NCBI RefSeq assembly: GCF_018524365.1
Contig: NZ_JAEKFT010000013.1
Coordinates: 1 to 64,000, forward strand
Direction of reading: 5' to 3'
Origin: Denitromonas iodatirespirans
Lineage (GTDB): Bacteria; Pseudomonadota; Gammaproteobacteria; Burkholderiales; Rhodocyclaceae
Length of the DNA stretch: 64,000 nt
Both the position numbers and the translations under genes were made by a program. Shown piece by piece: positions 56,713 to 64,000 of the stretch (within the stretch, counting starts at the first letter, position 1; every line of letters starts with the position of its first letter). The notes beneath the pieces were generated by a model. It was given only the letters and a program-made list of their open reading frames with translations, was not told the DNA's origin and did not search any database.

Positions 56713-56886
56713 CTACTTGGTCAAACCACGGTTCAACCGTGCTTTCAGCCGTCGTGCTTTATTTCGACTGTGGTCATATGTAGGCGCAATGTCGTGCAGA
56801 CGGCCGATCAGTCGGGCGTGATTGAGCGCAGCGACAAGATGCGCCTTGGGGTGGAGAAGGACGGGAAGAGGTGAGCGGGGTTTCAT
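56713..56886 (-). CDS. Micro-ORF coupled to the HTH gene (57 aa)
   Basis: A 57-residue ORF. Its ATG (56886) overlaps the stop of the upstream HTH gene as ATGA, and it ends 18 bp before the DUF4224 start, filling the gap exactly. The product is basic and helical (starts MKPRSPLPVLL, ends RRLKARLNRGLTK) with no membrane segment. The overlap supports translation, but no family is recognised. Confidence 0.55.
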   Translation of the reverse strand: MKPRSPLPVLLHPKAHLVAALNHARLIGRLHDIAPTYDHSRNKARRLKARLNRGLTK

Positions 56887-57620
56887 TGTGCGGCGACCTT
56901 TGCTTGTGAGTGGATGGCGTGGTTGGCGGAAGGAAACTCGAGAACCTTGGCCGTGCCGATGCGGCCAAGGAGCCCGGAAAGCTGGTCATGCATGCCGCGC
57001 AGTTGATCCGTCACGCCATCGGACAGGAACAATTCGCGGAGTCGGGTGTTTTCGGCGATAGCCTCGGCCAGTTCGCGCTTGAGGCGGTCGGCCTCGCTCC
57101 GATGGAATTCGCGCTGCGCGTACAGCTGCGGAAGGCCGTTGATTTCCTCAGGGGTGACAGCCAGCCGGCCCCGGTCTGGCGATACGAGCCCGCCGCTTTG
57201 CGGATTGACGAACCACCCATCCCAGCGACGATGCGACAACCGGAATTCGGGCGACTCGCTGAGCAGCCGCAATGCCTCATAGGCCGAGAAGGGAACGGCG
57301 GAGGCGTCGGTTTCCCATGCTGCAATCGTGCGGGGGGACACCCGCAGATAGACGGCGGCCTGCTGCCTGGTGAGCTGCAATACGTACTTCCGCATATGGC
57401 GGAAGCGGCCGCTGGTGGCTTCCTGGCCGGGGCGACTGGCCACGATCCAAGCCGGGTGCTCCGGGCCAAAGGCGGCGCCGATTCGTGCCACTGCCGCAGC
57501 GTCGGTGTCGTCAGGGTTCATGCCGTGCATGAAATAGGCCCAACGGCTGCGCTCCGACAGCGGGCGCGACTGCTCGCGCTTCGGTGGGGTTTTCCGGGTG
57601 CGGTTAGTGTCGGTGTGCAT
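56883..57620 (-). CDS. HTH-containing regulatory protein of the element
   Basis: A 245-residue protein. Around residues 79-125 it has an HTH: LTRQQAAVYLRVSPRTIAAWE with the SxRTIAAWE recognition-helix pattern, followed by a short VPFSAYEALRLL helix. The domain layout resembles phage HTH/DUF3653-type proteins found in filamentous prophages (from memory). The C-terminal ~90 residues are charged and partly coiled coil (ADRLKRELAEAIAENTRL). It overlaps the 3' end of the initiator gene by 17 bp, so coupled to replication; a regulatory role is inferred. The start could also be an internal Met. Confidence 0.6.
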   Translation of the reverse strand: MHTDTNRTRKTPPKREQSRPLSERSRWAYFMHGMNPDDTDAAAVARIGAAFGPEHPAWIVASRPGQEATSGRFRHMRKYVLQLTRQQAAVYLRVSPRTIAAWETDASAVPFSAYEALRLLSESPEFRLSHRRWDGWFVNPQSGGLVSPDRGRLAVTPEEINGLPQLYAQREFHRSEADRLKRELAEAIAENTRLRELFLSDGVTDQLRGMHDQLSGLLGRIGTAKVLEFPSANHAIHSQAKVAAQ

Positions 57621-59391
57621 GAACTGATGCCCTCGCGTGCTGATGGGGTGTCGTCAGGGATGGGGGAAATACTGGATCACCCCCGGATTTGCCGTCGATT
57701 ACCGAAAAGCGCGAATGCACCGATTTGGTGCGCGTACAGTTATTTACACGAGTCCAAGGGGCGCGGGCTGCGCCCGCTTTGCCGGCCTCCTGCGGGGCCT
57801 TCTTCCGGATTTCCCATTGGTACAGGCGGGTTTCAACAAGCGCGCCTTTCCACTCGACCCCAATCAGTTCTGGGGCGGCGGCTTCGCCGTAGCGATTCAG
57901 GCGGCCGGCGTCGTGGCGGGCAAGTTGCAGCGGGCGTTCTGCCCTCGGGGTGTCGATGCCGCCGCAGCCAGTCACGTAGTGGTGCCACTGGCCATCGTTT
58001 GCGGCCTGCAACACCTGGTGAAAGTCAGTCGGGATGCCATCGGCGGTCAGATGGCGCAGGCGGCGCAGTTCGCGGTAGCCGGTTACGCTCGGGCCGCCGA
58101 TCTGTTGAAATTGGCGGATGCCCCAGCGCGACGCCCAAGCGCGCACGCGGGCCGATGTGTCGGCCGTGCTCTGCGCGCCGCTTGCTTCGAAGTCGTCGCC
58201 CACGGGGCCGGCTTCGCCGCAACCGTCAATGTTCTTCGCGATGTACTTAGCGATGTAGCCGGCGGCGCTGCCCCGCTTCCAGTCGATCAACTTGAAGTCG
58301 AAACGCGCCCGACGCGCGGCCGGCGTGGTCATTTCCTGCGGCTCTGGCGCCCGTGCGTATTTGGCCAGCACGGACACCAGCGCATCGAGATTTTCCGGTG
58401 CCACGAAGACCAGCATGTGCCAGTGCGGCGTGCCGTCGTGGTGTGGCTCGACAACCCGAAAGCCGTAGCGGTGGATGCCCATATGCCCGAGCTTGGCGCG
58501 CGCCTTGTCCCACTGACGCGAGATCAGCGCATGAGCGTCGCGCGGCGTCGAGCCATCGATATAGCGGGGGTTTGCCCTTCCGTCGGCAGTGCGCGGGTGG
58601 TAGGCACTCGGAGCCGTCCAAGTGATGAAAATCCCGACGTGGCCATGCTCCCGCGCATAGTCTTCGAAACCTCGGATTCGCACCATCAGATCGGCGCGGC
58701 GGTTGGCTGCTTTCGCCAACCCCTTGTCGGCGAGTTCATCTAGTCCGAAGGTGTCGCCGAACTGATTCACGGCCTCTTGGCCTTCCAGCATCATCCGGTT
58801 ACGCCGGGTCTGGTCGGCATGCCAACGCACCGTTTCATCCGCGCAGTACAGCCCGGCGCGACGATGCACCATCCCAAGTTCCCGTGCGGACTGATCGACA
58901 CCGCGCCCGATGTGTTTGCGCAACATACGGCGCCACCATCCCGCATCAGTCATTCGTGCCGTCACTGCAGCCAGCGGAGCGCCAGAAGGCCAGCGAAAGC
59001 CGGCCCGGCGATAGGCGTAGTCATCCAGTTGGCGAAGCACTGCGCTCCGGTCACTGACGACCAGCGCTGACAGGAAGGAGCGCACGTCATCGATACATTC
59101 GACGGCAAACGCCCGGATGTCGTCGTCAGAGGCAGACAGATCGAGCGCGAATCGATCCAGTCGGCTGACCTGGGCGACCAACCATTGATTGCCAGCGCGA
59201 AGCCCCTCCGTTCCAGACTGAGCCTTTATGCGACGCTCCCGCCCGGCCAATACCCGCTTGGCAAACGAGTCTGGCAGCGGTGCGATCTGGTTCGCCAACC
59301 ATCGAGCGTCGTCGGCTTCGACCTTGCGCCCGAAGTCGGCCAACCAACCGGTTGGCCGTGGCCCTCGGGAGCGCTGAGCGGGGGTGAGCAT
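57604..59391 (-). CDS. HUH-type replication initiator (phage GPA family)
   Basis: A 595-residue rolling-circle initiation endonuclease. The catalytic part shows the two-histidine HUH motif in PHWHML (His about 323 and 325), a preceding ITWTAPSAYHP strand typical of phage P2 gpA-like proteins, and the paired tyrosines in YIAKYIAKNID (Tyr about 379 and 383, Y-x3-Y) that would nick and rejoin the origin. The N-terminal ~230 residues are helical and probably bind DNA. The protein is shorter than P2 gpA. It allows the element to replicate as a circle after excision. ATG 59391 follows the micro-ORF by 13 bp. Confidence 0.88.
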   Translation of the reverse strand: MLTPAQRSRGPRPTGWLADFGRKVEADDARWLANQIAPLPDSFAKRVLAGRERRIKAQSGTEGLRAGNQWLVAQVSRLDRFALDLSASDDDIRAFAVECIDDVRSFLSALVVSDRSAVLRQLDDYAYRRAGFRWPSGAPLAAVTARMTDAGWWRRMLRKHIGRGVDQSARELGMVHRRAGLYCADETVRWHADQTRRNRMMLEGQEAVNQFGDTFGLDELADKGLAKAANRRADLMVRIRGFEDYAREHGHVGIFITWTAPSAYHPRTADGRANPRYIDGSTPRDAHALISRQWDKARAKLGHMGIHRYGFRVVEPHHDGTPHWHMLVFVAPENLDALVSVLAKYARAPEPQEMTTPAARRARFDFKLIDWKRGSAAGYIAKYIAKNIDGCGEAGPVGDDFEASGAQSTADTSARVRAWASRWGIRQFQQIGGPSVTGYRELRRLRHLTADGIPTDFHQVLQAANDGQWHHYVTGCGGIDTPRAERPLQLARHDAGRLNRYGEAAAPELIGVEWKGALVETRLYQWEIRKKAPQEAGKAGAARAPWTRVNNCTRTKSVHSRFSVIDGKSGGDPVFPPSLTTPHQHARASVHAHRH

Positions 59392-59404
59392 CACCGAACC
59401 CGGA

Positions 59405-59536
59405 TCAGGAGCGGTTGTTCTGAGTGGTTGCTTTGCTACGAGCCGCGATGGCGAGGGCCGTGAGCAAGGCCAACACCATCGCCACTTTTCCGCTGCCAGC
59501 GCCGGTGAGCATGGGGACTGGAATGGTCGGGCTCAT
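59405..59536 (-). CDS. Micro-ORF with one membrane helix (43 aa)
   Basis: A 43-residue ORF whose ATG (59536) overlaps the stop of the upstream regulator as ATGA and which ends 13 bp before the initiator gene. The middle (KVAMVLALLTALAIAA) is a single hydrophobic helix, flanked by a Pro/Gly-rich N-terminus and a polar C-terminus. Function unknown; position and overlap argue that it is translated. Confidence 0.55.
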   Translation of the reverse strand: MSPTIPVPMLTGAGSGKVAMVLALLTALAIAARSKATTQNNRS

Positions 59537-60186
59537 GCTACGCCCTCCGTGTCTTGTGCTTCTTCCGCGCTACCGTCGGCATCGTGGGGGCCGTTGATCA
59601 ATGCGAAAGCGGGCGATTCCACATAGACGCTGGCAATGACGTCAGCGAGCGTTTTGTGGCCCTTGGCGGGGCGGATCAACGGATTCCGGCCCTGAAGGGA
59701 GCAGAACAGGATGTAGTTTTCGGCCAACGCCGCCGCAAGCTGCCGCACTTTGGCTTCGGTGTCTTCGTCGAACTCCGAAAACCACCCACTTTCCACGCGG
59801 CCATCCATCAACTCACCGATACGCTCGTCGTTGGCGGTCATCCGTTCAAGCAGGGATTGCACGACGTCCGCCGGCACCTCATCAGTGACGAAAAAGCCCA
59901 TGCGCGGCTGCTGGCCGATCAGCTGGCTTTCCGCGTGGTTGCTGTTGGTTGCCGTTTTCAACCGGGCGGTCGGTTGATCGCCGAACTGGATGCCCTTTTC
60001 TTGAAAGTAGTCGCGCAGGGACTCCAGAAAAGGGATGTCCGGGACGAAGCGCCCAGTTTCGAACTGCTTGAGCTTCCAGCCGGGAAGCTCGCTGTTCGCG
60101 ATGAGTTCTGCCTGAGTCAGGCCGAGCTGGAAACGTGCGGCGCGGGATTGCTCCGCAGTGATAGGAAGTACGTTCGGAATCTTCAT
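59533..60186 (-). CDS. Cro/C1-type regulator of the element
   Basis: A 217-residue DNA-binding protein. The N-terminal part holds an XRE/Cro-type HTH (about 12-60: ARFQLGLTQAELIANSELP, then the turn and recognition helix). The C-terminal ~110 residues form a charged helical domain of unknown role. First gene of the replication-integration operon and preceded by inverted TGTTCGC sites that overlap its promoter, so it may be autoregulated. AAGGA about 10 bp upstream of the ATG. Confidence 0.75.
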   Translation of the reverse strand: MKIPNVLPITAEQSRAARFQLGLTQAELIANSELPGWKLKQFETGRFVPDIPFLESLRDYFQEKGIQFGDQPTARLKTATNSNHAESQLIGQQPRMGFFVTDEVPADVVQSLLERMTANDERIGELMDGRVESGWFSEFDEDTEAKVRQLAAALAENYILFCSLQGRNPLIRPAKGHKTLADVIASVYVESPAFALINGPHDADGSAEEAQDTEGVA

Positions 60187-60216
60187 GTTCGCAAAATCCT
60201 TCGAAAGATTGATTTA

Positions 60217-60239
60217 GCGAACAGATTGCCACTGTTCGC
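60217..60239. promoter_or_regulatory. Inverted-repeat operator of the element's operon
   Basis: GCGAACAG (60217-60224), 7-bp spacer, CTGTTCGC (60232-60239), a perfect 8-bp inverted repeat overlapping the -10 box and spacer of the promoter at 60223-60251. A third half-site TGTTCGCAAAA (60186-60196) covers the start codon region of the regulator gene and equals the copy at 60233-60243. This arrangement suggests repressor binding and autoregulation. Confidence 0.6.
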
Positions 60240-60251
60240 AAAAACAGTCAA
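60223..60251 (-). promoter_or_regulatory. Promoter of the element's operon
   Basis: Minus strand: TTGACT (60246-60251), 17-bp spacer, CAATCT (60223-60228). The -35 box is good and the -10 poor; the inverted-repeat operator covers the -10 and part of the spacer. Confidence 0.4.
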
Positions 60252-60277
60252 TAGTAGGCATATGCGATTTATCAGCC

Positions 60278-60302
60278 AAAAAAAACCGGCTTTCGCCGGC
60301 TT
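60278..60302 (-). terminator. Terminator of the XRE repressor gene
   Basis: On the minus strand, CCGGC-GAAA-GCCGG followed by eight T, 18 bp beyond the repressor stop. It separates the repressor transcript from the downstream operon on the same strand. Confidence 0.8.
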
Positions 60303-60319
60303 CTGGATTCCCGCAGCAT

Positions 60320-60910
60320 CTAGCCTGCGCGCTCAATCCTTTCCCTGATTTTCTCCTGCAACTCCTGCATAAAGCGGGGATCTTTCGCCTTCTCCGCCAG
60401 CTTTGCCAAATCTTCTGGGCTTCCCTCTCCGACCGTTTCAGCCAAGAATTCTGCCGCAACCGAGATGTGTCTGTAGGTGCTCGGATCCTTTGCTTCCAAC
60501 ATCGAAGCGATCAGAGTCAGCAAGGCCTCAAACTCATCCTCGTCTATCACGGCCAGAATGGCAGGAAACAACAACATCCCCCCCATCGCCAGCATCGGGC
60601 TATTCCGCAGCCGCACCAATGATCGCAGCCCCTCCCTGCGCTTCATCGGTTCTTCCGTTCCACAAAGCAACCAGTTCGGAGTTACCTCAAGGTGCTCGCA
60701 GATGACGAGCAACTCGCGGGCACCAGGCTTCGTCCTTCCGGACTCATAGTCATGAAGTGCCGTCCTGGACAGTCCCGTAGCCTTGTGCAGATCTGCCAGT
60801 GAAAAGCCCTTTCTTTCCCGGCACTGGCGAATTCGAACAGCCAGTCCATCCATAGGGGACTGCGGCAGCGCGCGAGGCTCTTTCTTTTTTTGCTCAGATG
60901 TGATCTTCAT
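60320..60910 (-). CDS. XRE-family repressor-like regulator
   Basis: A 196-residue protein at the right end of the element. The HTH domain (about 25-85) is a clear XRE type: RIRQCRERKGFSLADLHKAT, GLSRTALHDYESGRTKPG and the HLEVTPNWLLCGTE tail. The C-terminal ~100 residues are helical and charged with no LexA/CI-type protease motif, so it is not a self-cleaving repressor. It ends at its own terminator and must have its own promoter upstream of 60910. It is probably the maintenance repressor that keeps the element quiet (inference). Confidence 0.8.
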   Translation of the reverse strand: MKITSEQKKKEPRALPQSPMDGLAVRIRQCRERKGFSLADLHKATGLSRTALHDYESGRTKPGARELLVICEHLEVTPNWLLCGTEEPMKRREGLRSLVRLRNSPMLAMGGMLLFPAILAVIDEDEFEALLTLIASMLEAKDPSTYRHISVAAEFLAETVGEGSPEDLAKLAEKAKDPRFMQELQEKIRERIERAG

Positions 60911-61129
60911 GAATTGTCCAAGGTCGCATTGCCGATTCCACGCACGTGATTATAGGCAGTCGAGCACAGGTGATGCGCCAGCGCATTGTCGAAGGCACCG
61001 GGACTGGCAGGGAGGGGCTTCTACATTCCGGAATGTCCCACAGCAATGACGGGCCTTTCAGGGATGCCGCACGCGGACCATTGTAGAAGGATTCAAGGAC
61101 AAGCCGTTGATCTGACGACTCTTGCGAAT
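60911..61129. other. Non-coding region between the repressor gene and attR
   Basis: A 219-bp stretch without a credible ORF. It holds the perfect 14-bp palindrome ACATTCCGGAATGT (61023-61036) and two TTCTACA-type motifs (61019-61025 forward, 61082-61088 inverted) that match those beside attL. Promoter elements for the repressor must lie here but are not obvious. Confidence 0.5.
61019..61088. repeat. TTCTACA motifs beside attR
   Basis: Forward TTCTACA at 61019-61025 and its reverse complement TGTAGAA at 61082-61088, matching the core of the two direct repeats near attL. Together they suggest integrase arm sites on both arms of the element's attP. Confidence 0.5.
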
Positions 61130-61177
61130 GGACTCATAATCCGTTGGTTGCGGGTTCGAGTCCCGCAGGGCCCACCA
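61130..61177. repeat. Right attachment repeat (attR), tRNA-Ile remnant
   Basis: A copy of the 3' 48 nt of tRNA-Ile lacking the 5' half (no acceptor 5' strand, no D arm). It cannot fold into a tRNA and is the host-derived remnant after insertion. It differs from the intact gene by G at 61158 instead of A. Confidence 0.93.
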
Positions 61178-61325
61178 TCGACTGGCGAGACCGACCGGTC
61201 ATCTCTCCCGCCTCCCGCAGTCCATTCCAATCGCGTAAGCTCGCCCCTGTGCAGCGAGAGGCATGCCACTCAGGCATCCGCCGCCGACCGGACCCGTACA
61301 GCACCGCCGAGGACATCCTCCCGTC

Positions 61326-63719
61326 ATGAAGCGACTGGGACAACTTTGCCAACCGATCAAGACCGCCATGGCGCCGTATCATGCGGCCGCGCCATTGGCG
61401 GCGCAGTTCCGTGCGCGGCAGATCCAGGCCGTCCTGCGCCTGACGCCGCTGACCATGCTGGCCAACGCGTTGAACGCCACGATCGTCGGCTGGACCTTTC
61501 GCGATCAGCTCAATCCCTTGCTGCTGGTCGCCTGGGCGCTGTTCATCCTGTATTCAGCCGGCACCGGCATCCATGCCTGGTGGCGCGGACGACAGGGCCG
61601 CACGCCCACCACGGCCTCGCCCCGGGCCCTGGCGCGGGCCACCAAGCATGCGGCGCTGCTCGCCATCCTGTGGTCGGTCGTCCCGATACTCCTGATGCCG
61701 CTGGGCGACGCCGACACGCGCATCATGCTGACGGCGGTGGTCACTGGCATGATCTGCGCCGGCGGCTTTGCGCTGGCCACGGTGCCGCAGGCCGCCCTCA
61801 CCTACGTGGCCATTCTCGGCACCGCCACCTTCATCGGCCTGCTGCGCATGGATCATGCGCTGGCCATCGGCCTGTCGCTTCTGCTGCTGATCTACACCAT
61901 CATCGTGATGGGCAGCGTGCTGTCCAACGCCCGGACCTTCGGCGCGCGCGTGATGGCCGAGGCCGAAACCGAGCGCCAGCGCCAACTGGTCGGCCTGCTG
62001 CTCAACGACTTCGAGGAGAACGCCAGCGACTGGTTGTGGGAAACCGATGCCGACGGCCGGCTCACCCATGTCTCCCAGCGCATGGCCAATGTCTTCGGTA
62101 GCAGCATGCAGGCGCTGACGGGGCAGCCCTTGCTGGCCCTGATCGCGCAGACGCTCGACCGCGTGCCGGACGAAGAGCGCATGGCCTACGAGCAGTTGTG
62201 CCGGCGCTTCGAGGCCGGCACCGCGTTTCGTGACATACAGGTCCCGGTGGTGCTCGACGGCACCACCCGGTGGTGGTCCCTCACCGCCAAACCCCTCGCC
62301 GACGCCGACGGCAAACCCGCCGGCTGGCGCGGCGTCGGCACCGATGTGACGCAGTCGCTGCGGGCCCAGCAGGAAGTCGAGCGAATGGCACGCTTCGACG
62401 GGCTCACCGGACTGGCCAACCGCAACCACTTCCATCAGCTGATCGACCGCATTCACGACGCCCCCGGCACGGACGCCGTCCCCGCCATGTTGCTCTGCCT
62501 CGATCTCGACAACTTCAAGGCGATCAACGATTCCCTCGGACACGCCTTCGGCGACAGCCTGCTGCGGGTGGTTGCCCAGCGCCTGCAAGGGCGCACCCGG
62601 CGCAGCGATGTCGTGGCGCGGCTCGGTGGCGACGAATTCGCCATCATCCGCTGGGGCGAGGTATTGCCCGAAGACGCCGAAGAGCTGGCCGCGCGCATCG
62701 TCAAATCCTTCGAAGACCCCTGCGAAGTCGAAGGCGCCCATGTCCGGGTCGGCACCAGCATCGGCATCGCCATCGCCCCCAAGGACGGGCGCAGCGGCGC
62801 ACAGCTCCTGAAGAATGCCGACATCGCCCTCTATGCCGCCAAGTTCGACGGCAAGGGACGCTTCCGTTTCTTCGACTACGAGATGGACACCCGCGCCCGG
62901 CGGCGGCTGTTCCTGGAGCACGAGCTGCGCGGCGCACTGCAGCGTGGCGAATTCGAACTGGCCTATCAGCCGATCTTCGCGCTCGACACCGGCCGTGTCA
63001 GCGGTTGCGAGGCCTTGCTGCGCTGGCACCATCCGCGGCTCGGGATGGTGGACACGCAGGAGTGCATCGCCGTGGCGGAAGAATCCGGTCAGATCGAAGC
63101 CATCGGCGAATGGGTACTCGACGCCGCCATTCGCGAGGCCGCCCATTGGCCCGACACGGTACGGCTGTCGGTCAACCTGTCGCTCGCCCAGTTCATCAAC
63201 CCGGCCTTGTGCGAGACCATCCTGGGCCTGCTCGACACCCACGGGCTGTCGCCCCGGCGCCTCGAACTCGAGCTGACCGAGTCGATCTTCCTGCGCGACA
63301 CCACCCATGCCGAAGGGCATCTGCGCGCCCTGCGCGCGGCCGGCATCCGTATTGCGCTCGACGATTTCGGCACCGGCTACTCCTCGCTGGCCTACCTGCG
63401 CACGCTGCCGCTCGACCGCATCAAGATCGACCGCGCCTTCGTGACGGCTATTGCCGCGCATCCGGAAACCGCCGCCGTGGTGCGCGCCATCATCGCCATT
63501 GCCCAGGCGCTTCACATGGACACCTGCGCCGAAGGGGTGGAAGACACCGCCCAGCTTGCCCTGCTTCGCGCCGAGGGCTGCGGCGCGGTACAGGGTTTCG
63601 CGCTCGCCGAACCGATGACACCGACCACGCTCGCCGCGTTCCTGGCCGGAAAAGTCGCCGTCCCGACCGCCATCGCAGCGGGGCGCAACAGCGCCGCCCA
63701 TCCGCCCGGCGGGCACTGA
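61326..63719 (+). CDS. Membrane-anchored PAS-GGDEF-EAL protein
   Basis: A 797-residue cyclic-di-GMP enzyme. The N-terminal ~200 residues hold five or six hydrophobic segments (input domain of unknown ligand), then a PAS domain (about 225-350), GGDEF (about 355-520) and EAL (about 530-790). The motif GGDEF is intact with RRSD five residues before it (inhibitory RxxD site). The EAL motif is intact in CEALLRW, with ELELTES and DDFGTGYSS metal ligands, so both synthesis and hydrolysis may occur. ATG 61326 gives a sensible start; longer frames extend over the attR-flanking sequence. The promoter region lies in the 150 bp beyond the element. Confidence 0.9.
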   Translation: MKRLGQLCQPIKTAMAPYHAAAPLAAQFRARQIQAVLRLTPLTMLANALNATIVGWTFRDQLNPLLLVAWALFILYSAGTGIHAWWRGRQGRTPTTASPRALARATKHAALLAILWSVVPILLMPLGDADTRIMLTAVVTGMICAGGFALATVPQAALTYVAILGTATFIGLLRMDHALAIGLSLLLLIYTIIVMGSVLSNARTFGARVMAEAETERQRQLVGLLLNDFEENASDWLWETDADGRLTHVSQRMANVFGSSMQALTGQPLLALIAQTLDRVPDEERMAYEQLCRRFEAGTAFRDIQVPVVLDGTTRWWSLTAKPLADADGKPAGWRGVGTDVTQSLRAQQEVERMARFDGLTGLANRNHFHQLIDRIHDAPGTDAVPAMLLCLDLDNFKAINDSLGHAFGDSLLRVVAQRLQGRTRRSDVVARLGGDEFAIIRWGEVLPEDAEELAARIVKSFEDPCEVEGAHVRVGTSIGIAIAPKDGRSGAQLLKNADIALYAAKFDGKGRFRFFDYEMDTRARRRLFLEHELRGALQRGEFELAYQPIFALDTGRVSGCEALLRWHHPRLGMVDTQECIAVAEESGQIEAIGEWVLDAAIREAAHWPDTVRLSVNLSLAQFINPALCETILGLLDTHGLSPRRLELELTESIFLRDTTHAEGHLRALRAAGIRIALDDFGTGYSSLAYLRTLPLDRIKIDRAFVTAIAAHPETAAVVRAIIAIAQALHMDTCAEGVEDTAQLALLRAEGCGAVQGFALAEPMTPTTLAAFLAGKVAVPTAIAAGRNSAAHPPGGH

Positions 63720-63787
63720 GCACAAATCGCTCAACTTGCCGACCGGGTATGCCGTAAAGCTTCTGACGACCGCGCACACTCGACGCC

Positions 63788-64000
63788 ATGAAGATTGTCA
63801 TCATCGACGACACCCCGCTCAACCTGACACTGATGCAGGCCTTGGTCGGAAAATTATCGGACTGCGAACCCGTGCCGTTCGTCGATCCGCTCGCCGGGCT
63901 CGCCTGGTGCCAGGCCAACGAACCCGATCTAGTGGTGGTCGATTACATGATGCCCGGGCTCGACGGCGTCGAATTCATCAGCCGCTTTCGTGCCACGCCC
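63788..64000 (+). CDS. Response regulator receiver domain (cut by window end)
   Basis: The first 71 residues of a protein that runs off the window. It begins MKIVIIDDTPLNLTL with the acidic pair, and has the phosphoacceptor Asp in DLVVVDYMMPGLDG, so it is an intact receiver. Output is unseen. The c-di-GMP neighbour suggests an HD-GYP or other c-di-GMP output, but this is a guess. Confidence 0.8.
   Translation, partial: MKIVIIDDTPLNLTLMQALVGKLSDCEPVPFVDPLAGLAWCQANEPDLVVVDYMMPGLDGVEFISRFRATP

Noticed and set aside
56774-56989. 71-residue frame opposite/overlapping the HTH gene and micro-ORF
   Set aside because: Ser/Pro/Arg-rich, overlaps the better-supported coupled ORFs in another frame.
57637-58743. 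368-residue frame opposite the HUH initiator
   Set aside because: Antisense to the initiator, which carries intact HUH and Tyr motifs.
61130-61177. Second tRNA gene at the right end of the element
   Set aside because: Only the 3' 48 nt are present; no acceptor 5' strand or D arm, so it is the att remnant.

Overview
The window looks like the chromosome of a high-GC betaproteobacterium, most likely Rhodocyclales (Azoarcus/Thauera/Zoogloea relatives). This is an inference from the GC-rich codon use, the gene order leuS-lptE-holA-proA, the rpsU-yqeY-dnaG-rpoD macromolecular synthesis block, a short betaproteobacterial-type H-NS protein, and the abundance of cyclic-di-GMP proteins. I could run no database search, so family calls rest on recognised motifs and lengths.

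Layout. 1-258: non-coding left edge with two promoter-like sites firing leftwards out of the window. 0.3-12.5 kb: a PilZ-like protein, thyA-folA, a large PLP basic amino-acid decarboxylase, dcd, apbC, an OmpA-like lipoprotein, metG, a small membrane protein, acylphosphatase and a SulP transporter. 12.5-16.7 kb: an RND pump and its adaptor. 16.9-21.1 kb: a 2-Cys peroxiredoxin facing dnaE. 21.4-25.6 kb: a HisKA_2 sensor kinase coupled to a receiver-PAS-GGDEF-EAL protein. 25.6-33.2 kb: AEC transporter, rhomboid protease, acyl-CoA thioesterase, small secreted protein, quinone oxidoreductase, outer-membrane phospholipase A and malic enzyme, all on the minus strand. 33.5-38.1 kb: orphan ParA, a double-receiver protein with one dead receiver, a UvrD-type helicase and an orphan 108-residue protein. 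38.18-38.44 kb: a nested palindromic element. 38.5-49.6 kb: leuS, lptE, holA, proA, a chalcone-isomerase-like protein, ogt, xerD, ybaK, H-NS-like, folB, plsY and tsaD. 49.7-54.3 kb: rpsU, yqeY, dnaG, rpoD. 54.35-61.18 kb: a tRNA-Ile(CAU) gene carrying a 6.75-kb integrated element. 61.3-64.0 kb: a membrane GGDEF-EAL protein and the start of a response regulator cut by the window edge.

The most unusual region is the element in the tRNA gene. Its boundaries are a 48-bp duplication of the 3' part of the tRNA, with one mismatch. It carries a tyrosine integrase, a DUF4224 protein, an HTH protein, an HUH (phage GPA-type) rolling-circle initiator, two XRE/Cro-type regulators, two coupled micro-ORFs and a membrane/coiled-coil protein next to the tRNA. 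It has no capsid, packaging or conjugation genes. Repeated TTCTACA motifs lie just inside both ends, as expected of integrase arm sites. It looks like a compact rolling-circle integrative element or phage satellite.

A second structural oddity is the 267-bp intergenic element upstream of leuS: two related ~100-bp hairpins facing each other inside a perfect 25-bp inverted repeat. Cyclic-di-GMP signalling is a recurring theme (two GGDEF-EAL proteins, a PilZ-like protein, several receivers).
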